From Cricetibacter osteomyelitidis (GTDB lineage: Bacteria; Pseudomonadota; Gammaproteobacteria; Enterobacterales; Pasteurellaceae), in the NCBI RefSeq assembly GCF_004340985.1, contig NZ_SLYB01000008.1, positions 1-64,000 of the forward strand: a stretch of DNA of 64,000 nucleotides. The letters are read 5' to 3'. Positions within the stretch are counted from its first letter, which is position 1. Each line of letters opens with the position of its first letter. Of this stretch, positions 17,538-25,916 are shown piece by piece. Below the pieces are notes generated by a model. It was given only the letters and a program-made list of their open reading frames with translations. It made no database searches and was not told where the DNA came from. The translations under genes were made by a program, and so were the position numbers.

Positions 17538-18389
17538 CTATATCCTATTTATTTCTAATAAAGATTTTAATTCTGCAAGTTCGCTGGTAAAGGCCTGATG
17601 ATCAAATAACTGACTTTTCATCTTATTTAAATGATAAGACTTCTCTACCAGAGCAAAACGATATGGTGATAGCTTATTAAGATGTTCTAGAAAATTATTA
17701 AATTTAGTTTCTAAATTTTGTAAAGCTTTTAGGGGAGTATTAATATTAGCTCCTTTCCATACAGCTTCTTGATGATAAAGATTATTTCTAAAACGTAATA
17801 CGTCTTTCATGCGTGTGAATAAATTTAAATTAGTTGAAAACCGTCCCTCAAATAAATCCTCAAAAATATTAGCCCAAAATTGATAATTTGGATTTTTTTG
17901 TTTATCTTGTTCAAGTAGATAAACCCAAAATCCAAACGTTAAATGGGAAATAATGTCATTATGATTAGGCGGATTAACTTTATTTGAAATATCTTGAGCG
18001 ATTGGTTCCGGCAATCCTTTTTTAAGAGCTTTTTGCCTTGCTTTAGTAATTGTTTTTTGGAGTTTATTAGAATAATTTAACTGAACATCACTAAGTGCTT
18101 TTTGTAATTGTTTTTGCCCTTCTTTACTTAAATACATAAGCATATGATTTTTAAAAAAATCATATAAATCTGTTGTAGGGCTAGATAAACTATTTTTAAG
18201 CCATATCTCAATCTTAGAACTCAATTCATTTCTAAATGCAATTTCAATTTCCTGAATAATCGTAAAATAAAGAGCCGAACGGTGTTGTAATGCAGTGTAT
18301 ACGCAAATAGCCTCTAACTTGTCACCTTTACATAAGAGCATATAGGGAGACAAACGGCTTTCTGAAATACACTGAATATTATTAATCAT
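17538..18389 (-). CDS. AbiF-like (Abi_2 family) protein with HEPN ribonuclease motif
   Basis: A 283-residue all-helical protein of the Abi_2 type. Recognisable features: SRLSPYMLLCKGD near the N-terminus (10-23), the EIEIAFRNEL helix (47-56), SHLTFGFWVYLLE (148-160), and RFRNNLYHQEAVW (199-211), whose R201-N-x3-H206 is the RNxxxH motif of HEPN ribonucleases. Members are known from phage abortive infection, where they are thought to cleave RNA; the activity of this one is inferred. It lies between rmlB and rmlA in an otherwise normal rml operon, ends six bases before rmlA, and is followed on its upstream side by a candidate structured RNA on the opposite strand (18469-18565). Ribosome site AAAGGTGCAG precedes the ATG. 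It is more AT-rich than the rml genes, consistent with later arrival. Confidence 0.85.
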   Translation of the reverse strand: MINNIQCISESRLSPYMLLCKGDKLEAICVYTALQHRSALYFTIIQEIEIAFRNELSSKIEIWLKNSLSSPTTDLYDFFKNHMLMYLSKEGQKQLQKALSDVQLNYSNKLQKTITKARQKALKKGLPEPIAQDISNKVNPPNHNDIISHLTFGFWVYLLEQDKQKNPNYQFWANIFEDLFEGRFSTNLNLFTRMKDVLRFRNNLYHQEAVWKGANINTPLKALQNLETKFNNFLEHLNKLSPYRFALVEKSYHLNKMKSQLFDHQAFTSELAELKSLLEINRI

Positions 18390-18468
18390 TCTGCACCTTT
18401 ATAAAATTATTTACATTTTTTATATCTAGAACTTACCAAATTGTGTTTTTTTAATATATAATGTTGTC

Positions 18469-18565
18469 ACTAGCCAGATGAAAATCTTCTTGGTCTCGAG
18501 AGTATCTACTCTTTGTTATAGTATGATGATACAAATGACAGTCTATGGCTGTCATTTGTTTTTTT
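18469..18565 (+). ncRNA. Candidate small structured RNA encoded divergently from the Abi-like gene
   Basis: No ORF explains this 180-base gap between rmlB and the Abi-like gene. On the plus strand there is a -10 TATAAT (18457-18462) with a weak -35 TTACCA (18433-18438) at 18-base spacing, then a compact series of hairpins: AGAT/ATCT with a GAAA loop and outer CC/GG pairs (18474-18493), AGAGT/ACTCT with a 4-base loop (18499-18512), GTAT/ATAC (18521-18532), and a strong intrinsic terminator with an 11-bp stem (18531-18541 with 18549-18559) and seven T residues to 18565. The predicted transcript is about 97 nt and ends five bases before the convergent rmlB stop codon. Conserved RNAs beside abiF-type genes have been described, as I recall, so an antitoxin or guide-like partner of the HEPN protein is the leading guess. 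Start, end and function are inferred. Confidence 0.55.
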
Positions 18566-18569
18566 ATAC

Positions 18570-19634
18570 CTATAAATTCGCCCCTAAGCGTTCCAAACTA
18601 TAAGAACCATCCAACACGCGATTCCACCATGTTTTATTATTCAGATACCATTCCACAGTTTTACGAATTCCTGACTCAAAGGTTTCTTTCGGCTTCCAAC
18701 CGAGTTCACGGCTTATTTTTGCCGCATCAATGGCATAACGCACATCATGTCCCGGACGATCGGTAACATAAGTGATCAAATCTTCGTATTTGGCTACGCC
18801 TGCCGGTTTATTTGGCACTAACTCTTCCAATAATCCGCAGATAGTTTTGACTACTTCAATATTGGCTTTTTCATTGTGACCGCCGATATTATAGGTTTCG
18901 CCTATTTCACCTTCGGTAACCACTTTGTACAATGCACGGGCATGATCTTCCACAAATAGCCAATCCCGAATCTGCATACCATTGCCATACACAGGTAATT
19001 TCTTGCCGTCTAAAGCATTTAGAATTATTAAGGGAATGAGTTTTTCCGGAAAATGGAACGGACCATAATTATTTGAACAGTTGGTGACGATAGTCGGGAA
19101 TCCATAAGTACGCAACCACGCACGCACTAAATGATCACTTGATGCCTTTGAAGCGGAATAAGGGCTACTTGGTGCATAAGGTGTCGTTTCCGTAAATAAA
19201 TCATCCGAACTTTCCAAATCACCATACACTTCATCAGTGGAAATATGATGGAAACGGAATGCCGATTTTTTTATTTCATCTAAACTATTCCAGTAGCGAC
19301 GAGCCGCTTCCAACAGACAATATGTACCGACAATATTGGTCTCAATAAACGCTGCCGGACCATCAATAGAACGATCTACATGACTTTCTGCCGCCAAATG
19401 CATCACTGCATCAGGTTGATGTTGGGCAAACACACGATTAAGTTCCGCATGATCGCAAATATCCACTTGCTCAAAGGCATAACGAGCGTTGTCAGCAACA
19501 GATTCAAGTGATTCTAAATTACCCGCATAGGTGAGCTTATCAACGTTTACTACGCTGTCTTGTGTATTATTGATGATGTGGCGAACAACTGCCGAACCGA
19601 TAAAGCCTGCACCGCCGGTTACAAGAATTTTCAT
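18570..19634 (-). CDS. rfbB: dTDP-glucose 4,6-dehydratase
   Basis: A 354-residue RmlB, second step of dTDP-L-rhamnose synthesis. The NAD-binding loop [16 protein letters not shown] opens the protein; [28 protein letters not shown] and the catalytic [15 protein letters not shown] (Y-x3-K) follow, with [19 protein letters not shown] and [11 protein letters not shown] further on. Full length for the family. Separated from rmlA by the Abi-like gene and its RNA, whereas rmlB and rmlA are normally adjacent or near-adjacent. Confidence 0.95.
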   Translation of the reverse strand: MKILVTGGAGFIGSAVVRHIINNTQDSVVNVDKLTYAGNLESLESVADNARYAFEQVDICDHAELNRVFAQHQPDAVMHLAAESHVDRSIDGPAAFIETNIVGTYCLLEAARRYWNSLDEIKKSAFRFHHISTDEVYGDLESSDDLFTETTPYAPSSPYSASKASSDHLVRAWLRTYGFPTIVTNCSNNYGPFHFPEKLIPLIILNALDGKKLPVYGNGMQIRDWLFVEDHARALYKVVTEGEIGETYNIGGHNEKANIEVVKTICGLLEELVPNKPAGVAKYEDLITYVTDRPGHDVRYAIDAAKISRELGWKPKETFESGIRKTVEWYLNNKTWWNRVLDGSYSLERLGANL

Positions 19635-19700
19635 ATAAACCTACTTTAAAATATAATATCCCGATTATTCTAACGGCATATTATACAACTGCAAAATTTT

Positions 19701-21119
19701 TTAGTACGCACCATCACGCTTAAGAACAACATTAACTGTTTTAAATAGAATAACGATATCGTTCCATACTGACCAGTTTTTGACATACCAAGAATCAAAA
19801 TAAACCCGGGTTTCATAATCGACATCATTACGACCGCTGACTTGCCATAATCCAGTCATCCCAGGTTTTGCCATTAAATAGTAATCCACATCTTCCTCAT
19901 AACGCTCAAGTTCGTCTTTAACTATCGGGCGAGGGCCGACTAAACTCATTTCTCCCTTAAGAACATTAAATAACTGAGGGAGTTCATCCAAACTGGTTTT
20001 ACGTAGAAAACGTCCAATTTTTGTAATTCTTGGGTCATTTTTTAGCTTAAAGTCTTTTTCCCATTCGGCACGAGCTTCCGGATCTTTAGCTAATAATTTT
20101 TCCAATATTTCTTTTGAATTCATTACCATAGAGCGAAACTTTAAACATTTAAACTCTTTATTATTACGACCAATACGAGGATGTCCATAAATAGCATTAC
20201 CACCATCTTTCGATACTAAATAATAAAGCGTTAACAGCACCGGAGAAAGCAAAGTAATAATAGCCAGAGAACCAAATATATCCATAGTGCGTTTTAAAAA
20301 ACGTGAAGAACGCTTAGCTAAGTTATTATTTATACGCAACAAAATAACTTCATGGCTAAATAAGAATGCCATATCAGTACTATATAAAGGCAAACCTCGC
20401 AAGCTTGGAACCACAGAGACAGAAGGGCATTGATGGGTTGCAAAATATCGCAACCAATTATTACATTCTTCCGATTGAGAATCTTCCAATGCGATTGTAA
20501 ATTGTGTATCTCTTCCAACAATAGATAATAAATCTTGAAACTGTGGATCGATAATCGAAATACCTAAATGTTTAACAGTATTTTCTCCGCCTTGATGAAC
20601 AAAATACTTAATATTAAACCCTAAATACTTTTCATCACTGATTGCTTGATAAGCCTCTAATGCATTTTTGCCTGAACCAATAATAACAAGATCTTTAGCA
20701 AATAACCCATTTTTGATAATAAACTGTTTAGTAAGAACTCTAAAAAGTGGCACAAAAATGACCGCACTTACCCAAATAAATCCCCAAAGGTAACGAGAAA
20801 AATAGAGTTTAGAAAAAGCAACAATAGCAAGCTCAATTACTGCAAAAATAATAAGTGTGCGTATTACCTCTTTCAATTCAAACCAAAATGGTTTGCGATA
20901 TGAATAGTGGCGTAAGCGAATCCAAAACCAAGCTACACAAATCACGGAAAGTGTTAAATGAATAAATAACCAACCATTCACTTGCTGACTAGGTAAATAA
21001 TTAGTTAGATCATTAGGTAAAAGATTTAGCATTAATAAAGACAATGCGAACGATAGACTGATACTTAACAAGTCCATGCTTGCTAAAATTAATTTGCCGT
21101 AAAATTCATTCTTTTTCAT
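19701..21119 (-). CDS. wbaP: Undecaprenyl-phosphate hexose-1-phosphate transferase, WbaP family
   Basis: A 472-residue polyprenyl glycosylphosphotransferase that starts repeat-unit assembly by moving a sugar phosphate, classically galactose-1-phosphate, onto undecaprenyl phosphate at the inner membrane. Four N-terminal membrane helices lie at about 9-31, 45-66, 83-103 and 108-126; a Rossmann-like middle region (LVIIGSGKNALEAYQAI) follows; a re-entrant hydrophobic helix at about 277-300 leads into the catalytic bacterial sugar transferase domain with KCLKFRSMV, LRKTSLDELPQLFNVLKGE, MSLVGPRP and the PGMTGLWQVSGRN end. The three-part architecture is that of WbaP rather than the short PglC type. 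Galactose as first sugar is inferred from the family only. Confidence 0.9.
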   Translation of the reverse strand: MKKNEFYGKLILASMDLLSISLSFALSLLMLNLLPNDLTNYLPSQQVNGWLFIHLTLSVICVAWFWIRLRHYSYRKPFWFELKEVIRTLIIFAVIELAIVAFSKLYFSRYLWGFIWVSAVIFVPLFRVLTKQFIIKNGLFAKDLVIIGSGKNALEAYQAISDEKYLGFNIKYFVHQGGENTVKHLGISIIDPQFQDLLSIVGRDTQFTIALEDSQSEECNNWLRYFATHQCPSVSVVPSLRGLPLYSTDMAFLFSHEVILLRINNNLAKRSSRFLKRTMDIFGSLAIITLLSPVLLTLYYLVSKDGGNAIYGHPRIGRNNKEFKCLKFRSMVMNSKEILEKLLAKDPEARAEWEKDFKLKNDPRITKIGRFLRKTSLDELPQLFNVLKGEMSLVGPRPIVKDELERYEEDVDYYLMAKPGMTGLWQVSGRNDVDYETRVYFDSWYVKNWSVWNDIVILFKTVNVVLKRDGAY

Positions 21120-21144
21120 TTTGTAAATACCCTACTATTTGGCA

Positions 21145-22071
21145 TCAAACATAAATATCTGTAAGTTGAATATTCCCAAATTTACTCAATAACTTAGGAT
21201 TATTGTACATTCCATAAAAATCTATTTTTTCCTTTGGATATTGTAAAATAGCGGTTGAAAATAAGGTTATTGCTTTTTCAAACTTAATATCAAGTAATTC
21301 TAAAATTTCTGATGGGTAATCTTTATCAAAAAGCATAGCTTTGAGAAAAAATAAATTATAATCAGTAACTTCTCTAGGGTGTGGTTTAATAACTAAATCA
21401 TGGATACTATAATTAGCAATTATATTTTGATACATTTTAACCTTTTCATATTCAGATATAATGCCATCTTCAGATAAAGGCTGAGTGTATAGAATGTATT
21501 TTTTCTCATTCAAATTCTGTAATTTATCTTTATCTATATTAAAAAAAGATAGAATAAGCAATTTTTCTTCTTCTGTTTTCCCATTCCAAAGAGAATGAAT
21601 ATCAAAAAACTCTACCTTATCTAAAATTTCCTTAGGTAAGTTTTGTGTTTTTTGTGAAAGAAATATTTTTTTTACATTTCTATATAACCCAAAACTAGGA
21701 GTTGAAAATAATTTATTTTTAAAGCTTCTTTCATAAGCATGAAAATGATAGTTACGAACTCCATCTTCAATTAAAAAAAAAGAAAACCGTTTTAAAAAAA
21801 ACTTCGCTCCCATTATATGATCTGCACCATAAACCCGGCACACTTCTTTTAATGGTAATCGACTGAATTTAAAATAGTATTTTAGTGATTTTATCATAAG
21901 ATCTATAATATTTTTAGCTTTAGAAACAAAAATCTTATTTATATCTTTTTTTATAATAGATAAGGAATCATCAACGATATATAAGTTTTCATTTATCTGA
22001 TCTAATTTATTTTCTATCAATAGATAGATTAATAGCATTCTTAAATTACTTATGATAATGATTTTTTTCAT
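21145..22071 (-). CDS. GT52-like glycosyltransferase, probable sialyltransferase
   Basis: A 308-residue AT-rich protein with the pair of motifs shared by bacterial sialyltransferases of families GT38/GT52/GT80: an acidic-acidic-Gly motif at 102-104 (LIEDGVRNY) and an HP motif at 231-232 (IKPHPRE). A Ser-Thr pair follows at 272-273 (LFSTAILQY), as expected for the third conserved site. Start MKKIIIISNLRML without signal peptide fits a peripheral cytoplasmic transferase. Together with neuABCD in the same operon, this indicates transfer of CMP-activated sialic acid to the growing repeat unit. It is clearly different in sequence from the second GT52 protein at 24918-25916, so acceptor and linkage may differ. 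Donor and linkage are not readable from sequence. Confidence 0.65.
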   Translation of the reverse strand: MKKIIIISNLRMLLIYLLIENKLDQINENLYIVDDSLSIIKKDINKIFVSKAKNIIDLMIKSLKYYFKFSRLPLKEVCRVYGADHIMGAKFFLKRFSFFLIEDGVRNYHFHAYERSFKNKLFSTPSFGLYRNVKKIFLSQKTQNLPKEILDKVEFFDIHSLWNGKTEEEKLLILSFFNIDKDKLQNLNEKKYILYTQPLSEDGIISEYEKVKMYQNIIANYSIHDLVIKPHPREVTDYNLFFLKAMLFDKDYPSEILELLDIKFEKAITLFSTAILQYPKEKIDFYGMYNNPKLLSKFGNIQLTDIYV

Positions 22072-22104
22072 CTTTTAATCCCCCATTGATTATAATTATA
22101 AAGG

Positions 22105-23202
22105 TTATTTCTCAAAAATACTTCTATAAGGAATATAATTATATGTCTCATAAATAGGATGGCGCGTGTAGATATCTTTATAAAATATACTTACGTTATA
22201 CATTAGTAGTAGAAATAATAAACTTAATTTTATAAAAAACATTCTCAAATTACAGAACAATATAGCAAAACAGCATATGTAAGAAACTAAAAACATTGCT
22301 GATATTCTTCCCGCAAGAATACCAACATCAGAAAATAAGAAAAATATAGAAATGTATAAAACAGTTAAATTCACAAGCTTAAATGGTATTTTTTTATAAA
22401 AATATAATATCACACAACCCCAAAACAATCTATGTATATAAGCTATACTATTTATAATATGTGTAGAATCATGTTTTACAAAATAATAAAAATAAACCCT
22501 TCTAATAAATGATAATTGATTTAAATTTTCATTTAAAAATAATATAAACCTTCCAATCAGTGAAAATGATGAAATTAAAAAAGATGATACCAATAAAAAC
22601 AATAATAATTTCTTAGAATATTCTTTTATAATTAAAGGATAAATAAGAATAGTAATTAATGACACTTTATGAAATAAGCTACCTAAAATACAGAAAGTCA
22701 AATATTTAAAAAAATTCTCACTAATAATATTTTTAATATTGTAGAAAAATATGGCTAAAGCCATTCCTTGCCTATGTGCTTCTATAAGATACAACGGGTA
22801 AAATAAACAAACCAATAAGAATAATTGTATATTTTTATTTGGATAAGGTTTCATTCCAAGATAAAGGAAATAAAAAATAATAATATTATATAAAAATATA
22901 AAAATTTCAAAATTATCTGTTATGTTTTTTATAATTGATGATAAGATAACGTATCCGTACTCAAGTTGATGTTGTTCAGAATAATCAATAAGTTTTTCAA
23001 AAGATGTTTCAGAAAAAGGTATAATGCTATCATATATTTCACTATATGATAAATAATCGGCACCAATATTATATCTTAATATAACTGTTAAGAAGATAAG
23101 GAATAAAGTGAATATAAAATAATAATTTTTGAAATTTATATTAAAAGTATCTAAAAACACTCCTACTATTAATATTAAAATTAATATATTATATATAATC
23201 AT
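22105..23202 (-). CDS. wzy: EpsG/Wzy-type polysaccharide polymerase
   Basis: A 365-residue, very hydrophobic protein with about ten predicted membrane helices. Motifs of the EpsG/Wzy group are present: RYNIGADYLSY near residue 43-53, YLIEAHRQGMALAIFFY near 137-153, FHKVSLITIL, and a periplasmic-facing YTRHPIYETYNYIPYRSIF tail. It is predicted to join undecaprenyl-linked repeat units on the periplasmic face of the inner membrane. The sequence is among the most AT-rich in the window, typical for polymerase genes in exchangeable O-antigen or capsule loci. It abuts the GT2 gene upstream (23203). Confidence 0.8.
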   Translation of the reverse strand: MIIYNILILILIVGVFLDTFNINFKNYYFIFTLFLIFLTVILRYNIGADYLSYSEIYDSIIPFSETSFEKLIDYSEQHQLEYGYVILSSIIKNITDNFEIFIFLYNIIIFYFLYLGMKPYPNKNIQLFLLVCLFYPLYLIEAHRQGMALAIFFYNIKNIISENFFKYLTFCILGSLFHKVSLITILIYPLIIKEYSKKLLLFLLVSSFLISSFSLIGRFILFLNENLNQLSFIRRVYFYYFVKHDSTHIINSIAYIHRLFWGCVILYFYKKIPFKLVNLTVLYISIFFLFSDVGILAGRISAMFLVSYICCFAILFCNLRMFFIKLSLLFLLLMYNVSIFYKDIYTRHPIYETYNYIPYRSIFEK

Positions 23203-24102
23203 CTAAAACAATATCCTTCCATTTAGTTTTTTTATGTTTTTTAATGTGTCATCTGAAATAGTATTTTTCTCTTTCATTATCACTAATTTTAGCGTCTTAA
23301 ACACTGCTGAAATCCGCCCTTTCTTTTTGATAAAATAAAATAAAGACCAAATAATATTCGACGTCCATCTATAAACGAAAGGCATATAACGATTTAACAC
23401 AATTAATTGATTGCGATAACGATAATAATCTTCTTCTTCTCTTGGCAGTCTCCCATCCGGAGATACCTTATGGAAAATTACAAGTTCACTGATATATCTA
23501 ATTCTATATCCCATCTCAAGGATTCTAAAACTTAAATCTCGCTCTTCACCGCCATATATCCCTAAATCATCAGGATATAATCCGGATTTTTGATAAACTT
23601 CTTTTTTAATTGCGTGACCTGCGCCAATAAAATAATAAGTATCCATATCTCGAGTGAAATCTAGCTTTTTATTTCCATGAGGTATCTCATGTCGTAAACT
23701 TTTCCGTGTATAAAAATTCTTAATATTAAATGCTAATGCTCCAATATCATTGGATAAAGTAAATTCTGATATAATTCTCTCAAGCAATGCAGTAATATTA
23801 TCAATCTCAACATCATCATCAAGTGTTACTAAAATATCACCTTGGGCTTTTTCAATTAAATAATTTCGTCCAAGTGCCACACCATAATTTTTTCCATCAT
23901 GAAAATAACTCGTCAGTAATTTAATATTTTTACTTGTAATATCAAGAATACTCTTTTCTAATTGATTGTTTGGATTATTATCTAAAACCAATAATTCGAC
24001 ATTATCTTGTCCGGTATATTTAACAATAGAATCTAATGTTTCTAATAATTCTTTAACTCTACCATAAGTAATAATTAATATTGATATTTTCATAAATTTC
24101 AT
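23203..24102 (-). CDS. GT2 family glycosyltransferase
   Basis: A 299-residue GT-A fold transferase. The N-terminus reads MKISILIITYGRVKELLETL from the second or fourth codon, followed by the nucleotide-sugar region LLVLDNNPNNQ, the NYGVALGRNYLI segment, a DDD metal-binding site (VTLDDDVEI near residue 95) and GAGHAIKKEVYQKSGLYPDDLGIYGGEERDLSFRI, typical of rhamnosyltransferase-like GT2 enzymes. Rhamnosyl transfer is an attractive guess because rmlABCD are in the same operon, but the substrate cannot be read. The start overlaps the stop of the upstream GT2 gene by 4 bases (ATGA type). Confidence 0.82.
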   Translation of the reverse strand: MKFMKISILIITYGRVKELLETLDSIVKYTGQDNVELLVLDNNPNNQLEKSILDITSKNIKLLTSYFHDGKNYGVALGRNYLIEKAQGDILVTLDDDVEIDNITALLERIISEFTLSNDIGALAFNIKNFYTRKSLRHEIPHGNKKLDFTRDMDTYYFIGAGHAIKKEVYQKSGLYPDDLGIYGGEERDLSFRILEMGYRIRYISELVIFHKVSPDGRLPREEEDYYRYRNQLIVLNRYMPFVYRWTSNIIWSLFYFIKKKGRISAVFKTLKLVIMKEKNTISDDTLKNIKKLNGRILF

Positions 24103-24842
24103 TTCTTGTGTTTAATAAATCCATTATAGGCATAATGGATAAAATAAAAAATTGATTTCAATAAACCCAGTTTTTCATATTTTCGGTAAATATTCCAAGT
24201 CCATATTGCACTTTTTATTTTATTAGAAGAAACACTTACTTTCCCAATACGAACAAACGAATCTATACGCTCTGTTTGAGATAAGGAATATTTTATTCTT
24301 TTTAAACAATCCAAATAGAAAGCATAATCCTCATGCTTAATTAAGGGAAAACGTAGATCTTTTATACGTTCCCGCTTTATTAAAACAGTCATTATCTTAA
24401 ATTGATTGCCTTTTAGTAAGCAAGAATAATCAATATATTCATCGGTTATGATTTTTTTTATATTATTTCCGGACAAATCACAAAAATAATAATTTCCATG
24501 ACTCATATCAAGATCATTGGCAAGCATAAAATTTAATTGTTCTTTTAATTTATCAGGAGAAATAAAGTCATCACTATCTAAAAAAGTAACATATTTTCCG
24601 GAAGCATTTTCCAACCCTACATTTCTACTATAAGCGGGCCCTGAATTTTTATTATTTTTAAATACTCGTATTCTGGTATCAGAATAGCTATCAATAAGTT
24701 TCAATGTATCATCTGTCGAACAATCATCCACAATAATCAACTCCCAATGAGTATATGATTGTTTTAATATTGATTGTATTGCGTCATTTAGATATTCATA
24801 TGCATTATAGGTCGGCATAATAATAGAAACCAAATCTTTCAT
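24099..24842 (-). CDS. GT2 family glycosyltransferase
   Basis: A 247-residue GT-A fold transferase with SIIMPTYNAYEYLNDAI at the N-terminus, WELIIVDDCSTDDTL, NSGPAYSRNVGLENASG and the FLDSDDF metal-binding motif near residue 90. The C-terminal half has VLIKRERIKDLRFPLIKHEDYAFYL, a typical acceptor-side segment with a conserved Glu-Asp. Soluble or peripherally bound on the cytoplasmic face of the inner membrane. It is cotranscribed and probably translationally coupled to the downstream GT2 gene. Sugar specificity is not predictable. Confidence 0.85.
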   Translation of the reverse strand: MKDLVSIIMPTYNAYEYLNDAIQSILKQSYTHWELIIVDDCSTDDTLKLIDSYSDTRIRVFKNNKNSGPAYSRNVGLENASGKYVTFLDSDDFISPDKLKEQLNFMLANDLDMSHGNYYFCDLSGNNIKKIITDEYIDYSCLLKGNQFKIMTVLIKRERIKDLRFPLIKHEDYAFYLDCLKRIKYSLSQTERIDSFVRIGKVSVSSNKIKSAIWTWNIYRKYEKLGLLKSIFYFIHYAYNGFIKHKK

Positions 24843-24917
24843 TTTAATCTCTATGGTTAAATAATTTAATCGTTCTATTTATAAAATTCTTTAAACTGGA
24901 AAAAATACAAGTTAAGT

Positions 24918-25916
24918 TTAAAAATCAATTTCTTTAATTTTAATACCTAGATCATTCACCATTCTATAATAATCTCTAATATTTCTTTTATTAAAAAAAA
25001 CCTCATTAGGTTTAATAGAAAACAAAGTTAACCTAGGGATATTAACCAAATGCAGCAAAGCGGAACTATACAAACTGTAAATTTCAAATATTACCCTAGG
25101 GTTTTCATTTAGTTTTTGTATAATATAGTCTTCAATAATTAAATTAGTATTAATATATTTAACACCATAGATAGTATAATTTTCCCGAGGGTGTGGGAAA
25201 TAATTTTCAATACCAAAATAATTCACAACCTTTTCTGTTAAATTTATACATTTATTAATATCAGGTTCAAAAACAGGTTGTCCAAGATAGATTTTTATTG
25301 TTTTTAAATCGGACTCCTCACCATGATTAATTTCCTCTAAAGAAATAAGTTTAATTACTTTTTTAGGAGCCGTGATGATATTTTCATAGTTCGGATATAT
25401 AGTCCAATGTTTCCTTATTTTACTTTTCAAATTTTTGATATCGACTCTATTACATATGAGGATATCTCGAATAAAATGTTTAAGTGATATTGTGTAATGC
25501 TTACTATCGAAAAAGGTATCCTTCATTAAATTAGCAGAACCATCATCAAAACTTTCTATTGCATTAAATTTCAAATGTGATAAAAGTCCTTGTACTTGTG
25601 CCATATCAATACTTGAAACAAAGATAGTATCATATTTTTTTCCATAAAATTTAAAAATCATCTTGTATAGCATATAAAGCATTTTCAATTTAGAAAATAA
25701 TGGAATACATAGCCGGTATGATTTTTCACATTTTTCTTTTAATCTATCAAAATAATATTCGAATTTTTGATTGCTTAACTTGCTATGGGAATGGTGAATC
25801 ATAATAAGTTCAAAGGTTTCATTTCGGTTATTTTCAATAATTTTCTCAGCAATTAAACTTTGTAAAGGTGTATGAACTATAATTAAATTTGATTTTGATT
25901 GATTAGAATCGCTCAT
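24918..25916 (-). CDS. GT52 sialyltransferase, Lst-like
   Basis: A 332-residue GT52 enzyme. It aligns by eye along its length with Neisseria Lst: NLIIVHTPLQSLIAEKII near the N-terminus, KFEYYFDRLKEKCEKSY at 51-67, the acidic motif ESFDDGSANL (D124-D125-G126), NYFPHPRENY (H242-P243), LIIEDYIIQKLNENP at about 259-273 and EIYSLYSSALLHL with the Ser pair at 284-285. Lst-type enzymes move N-acetylneuraminic acid from CMP-Neu5Ac to terminal galactose, often alpha-2,3; linkage here is inferred only. Unlike Lst it lacks an N-terminal membrane anchor. Its stop overlaps nothing, but its start overlaps the wzx stop by 14 bases. The neuABCD genes in the same operon supply its donor. Confidence 0.85.
   Translation of the reverse strand: MSDSNQSKSNLIIVHTPLQSLIAEKIIENNRNETFELIMIHHSHSKLSNQKFEYYFDRLKEKCEKSYRLCIPLFSKLKMLYMLYKMIFKFYGKKYDTIFVSSIDMAQVQGLLSHLKFNAIESFDDGSANLMKDTFFDSKHYTISLKHFIRDILICNRVDIKNLKSKIRKHWTIYPNYENIITAPKKVIKLISLEEINHGEESDLKTIKIYLGQPVFEPDINKCINLTEKVVNYFGIENYFPHPRENYTIYGVKYINTNLIIEDYIIQKLNENPRVIFEIYSLYSSALLHLVNIPRLTLFSIKPNEVFFNKRNIRDYYRMVNDLGIKIKEIDF

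Noticed and set aside
18441-18462. TTGTGT as -35 of the candidate RNA promoter
   Set aside because: Only 10 bases separate it from the TATAAT; TTACCA at 18433 with an 18-base spacer is the more reasonable, though weak, -35.
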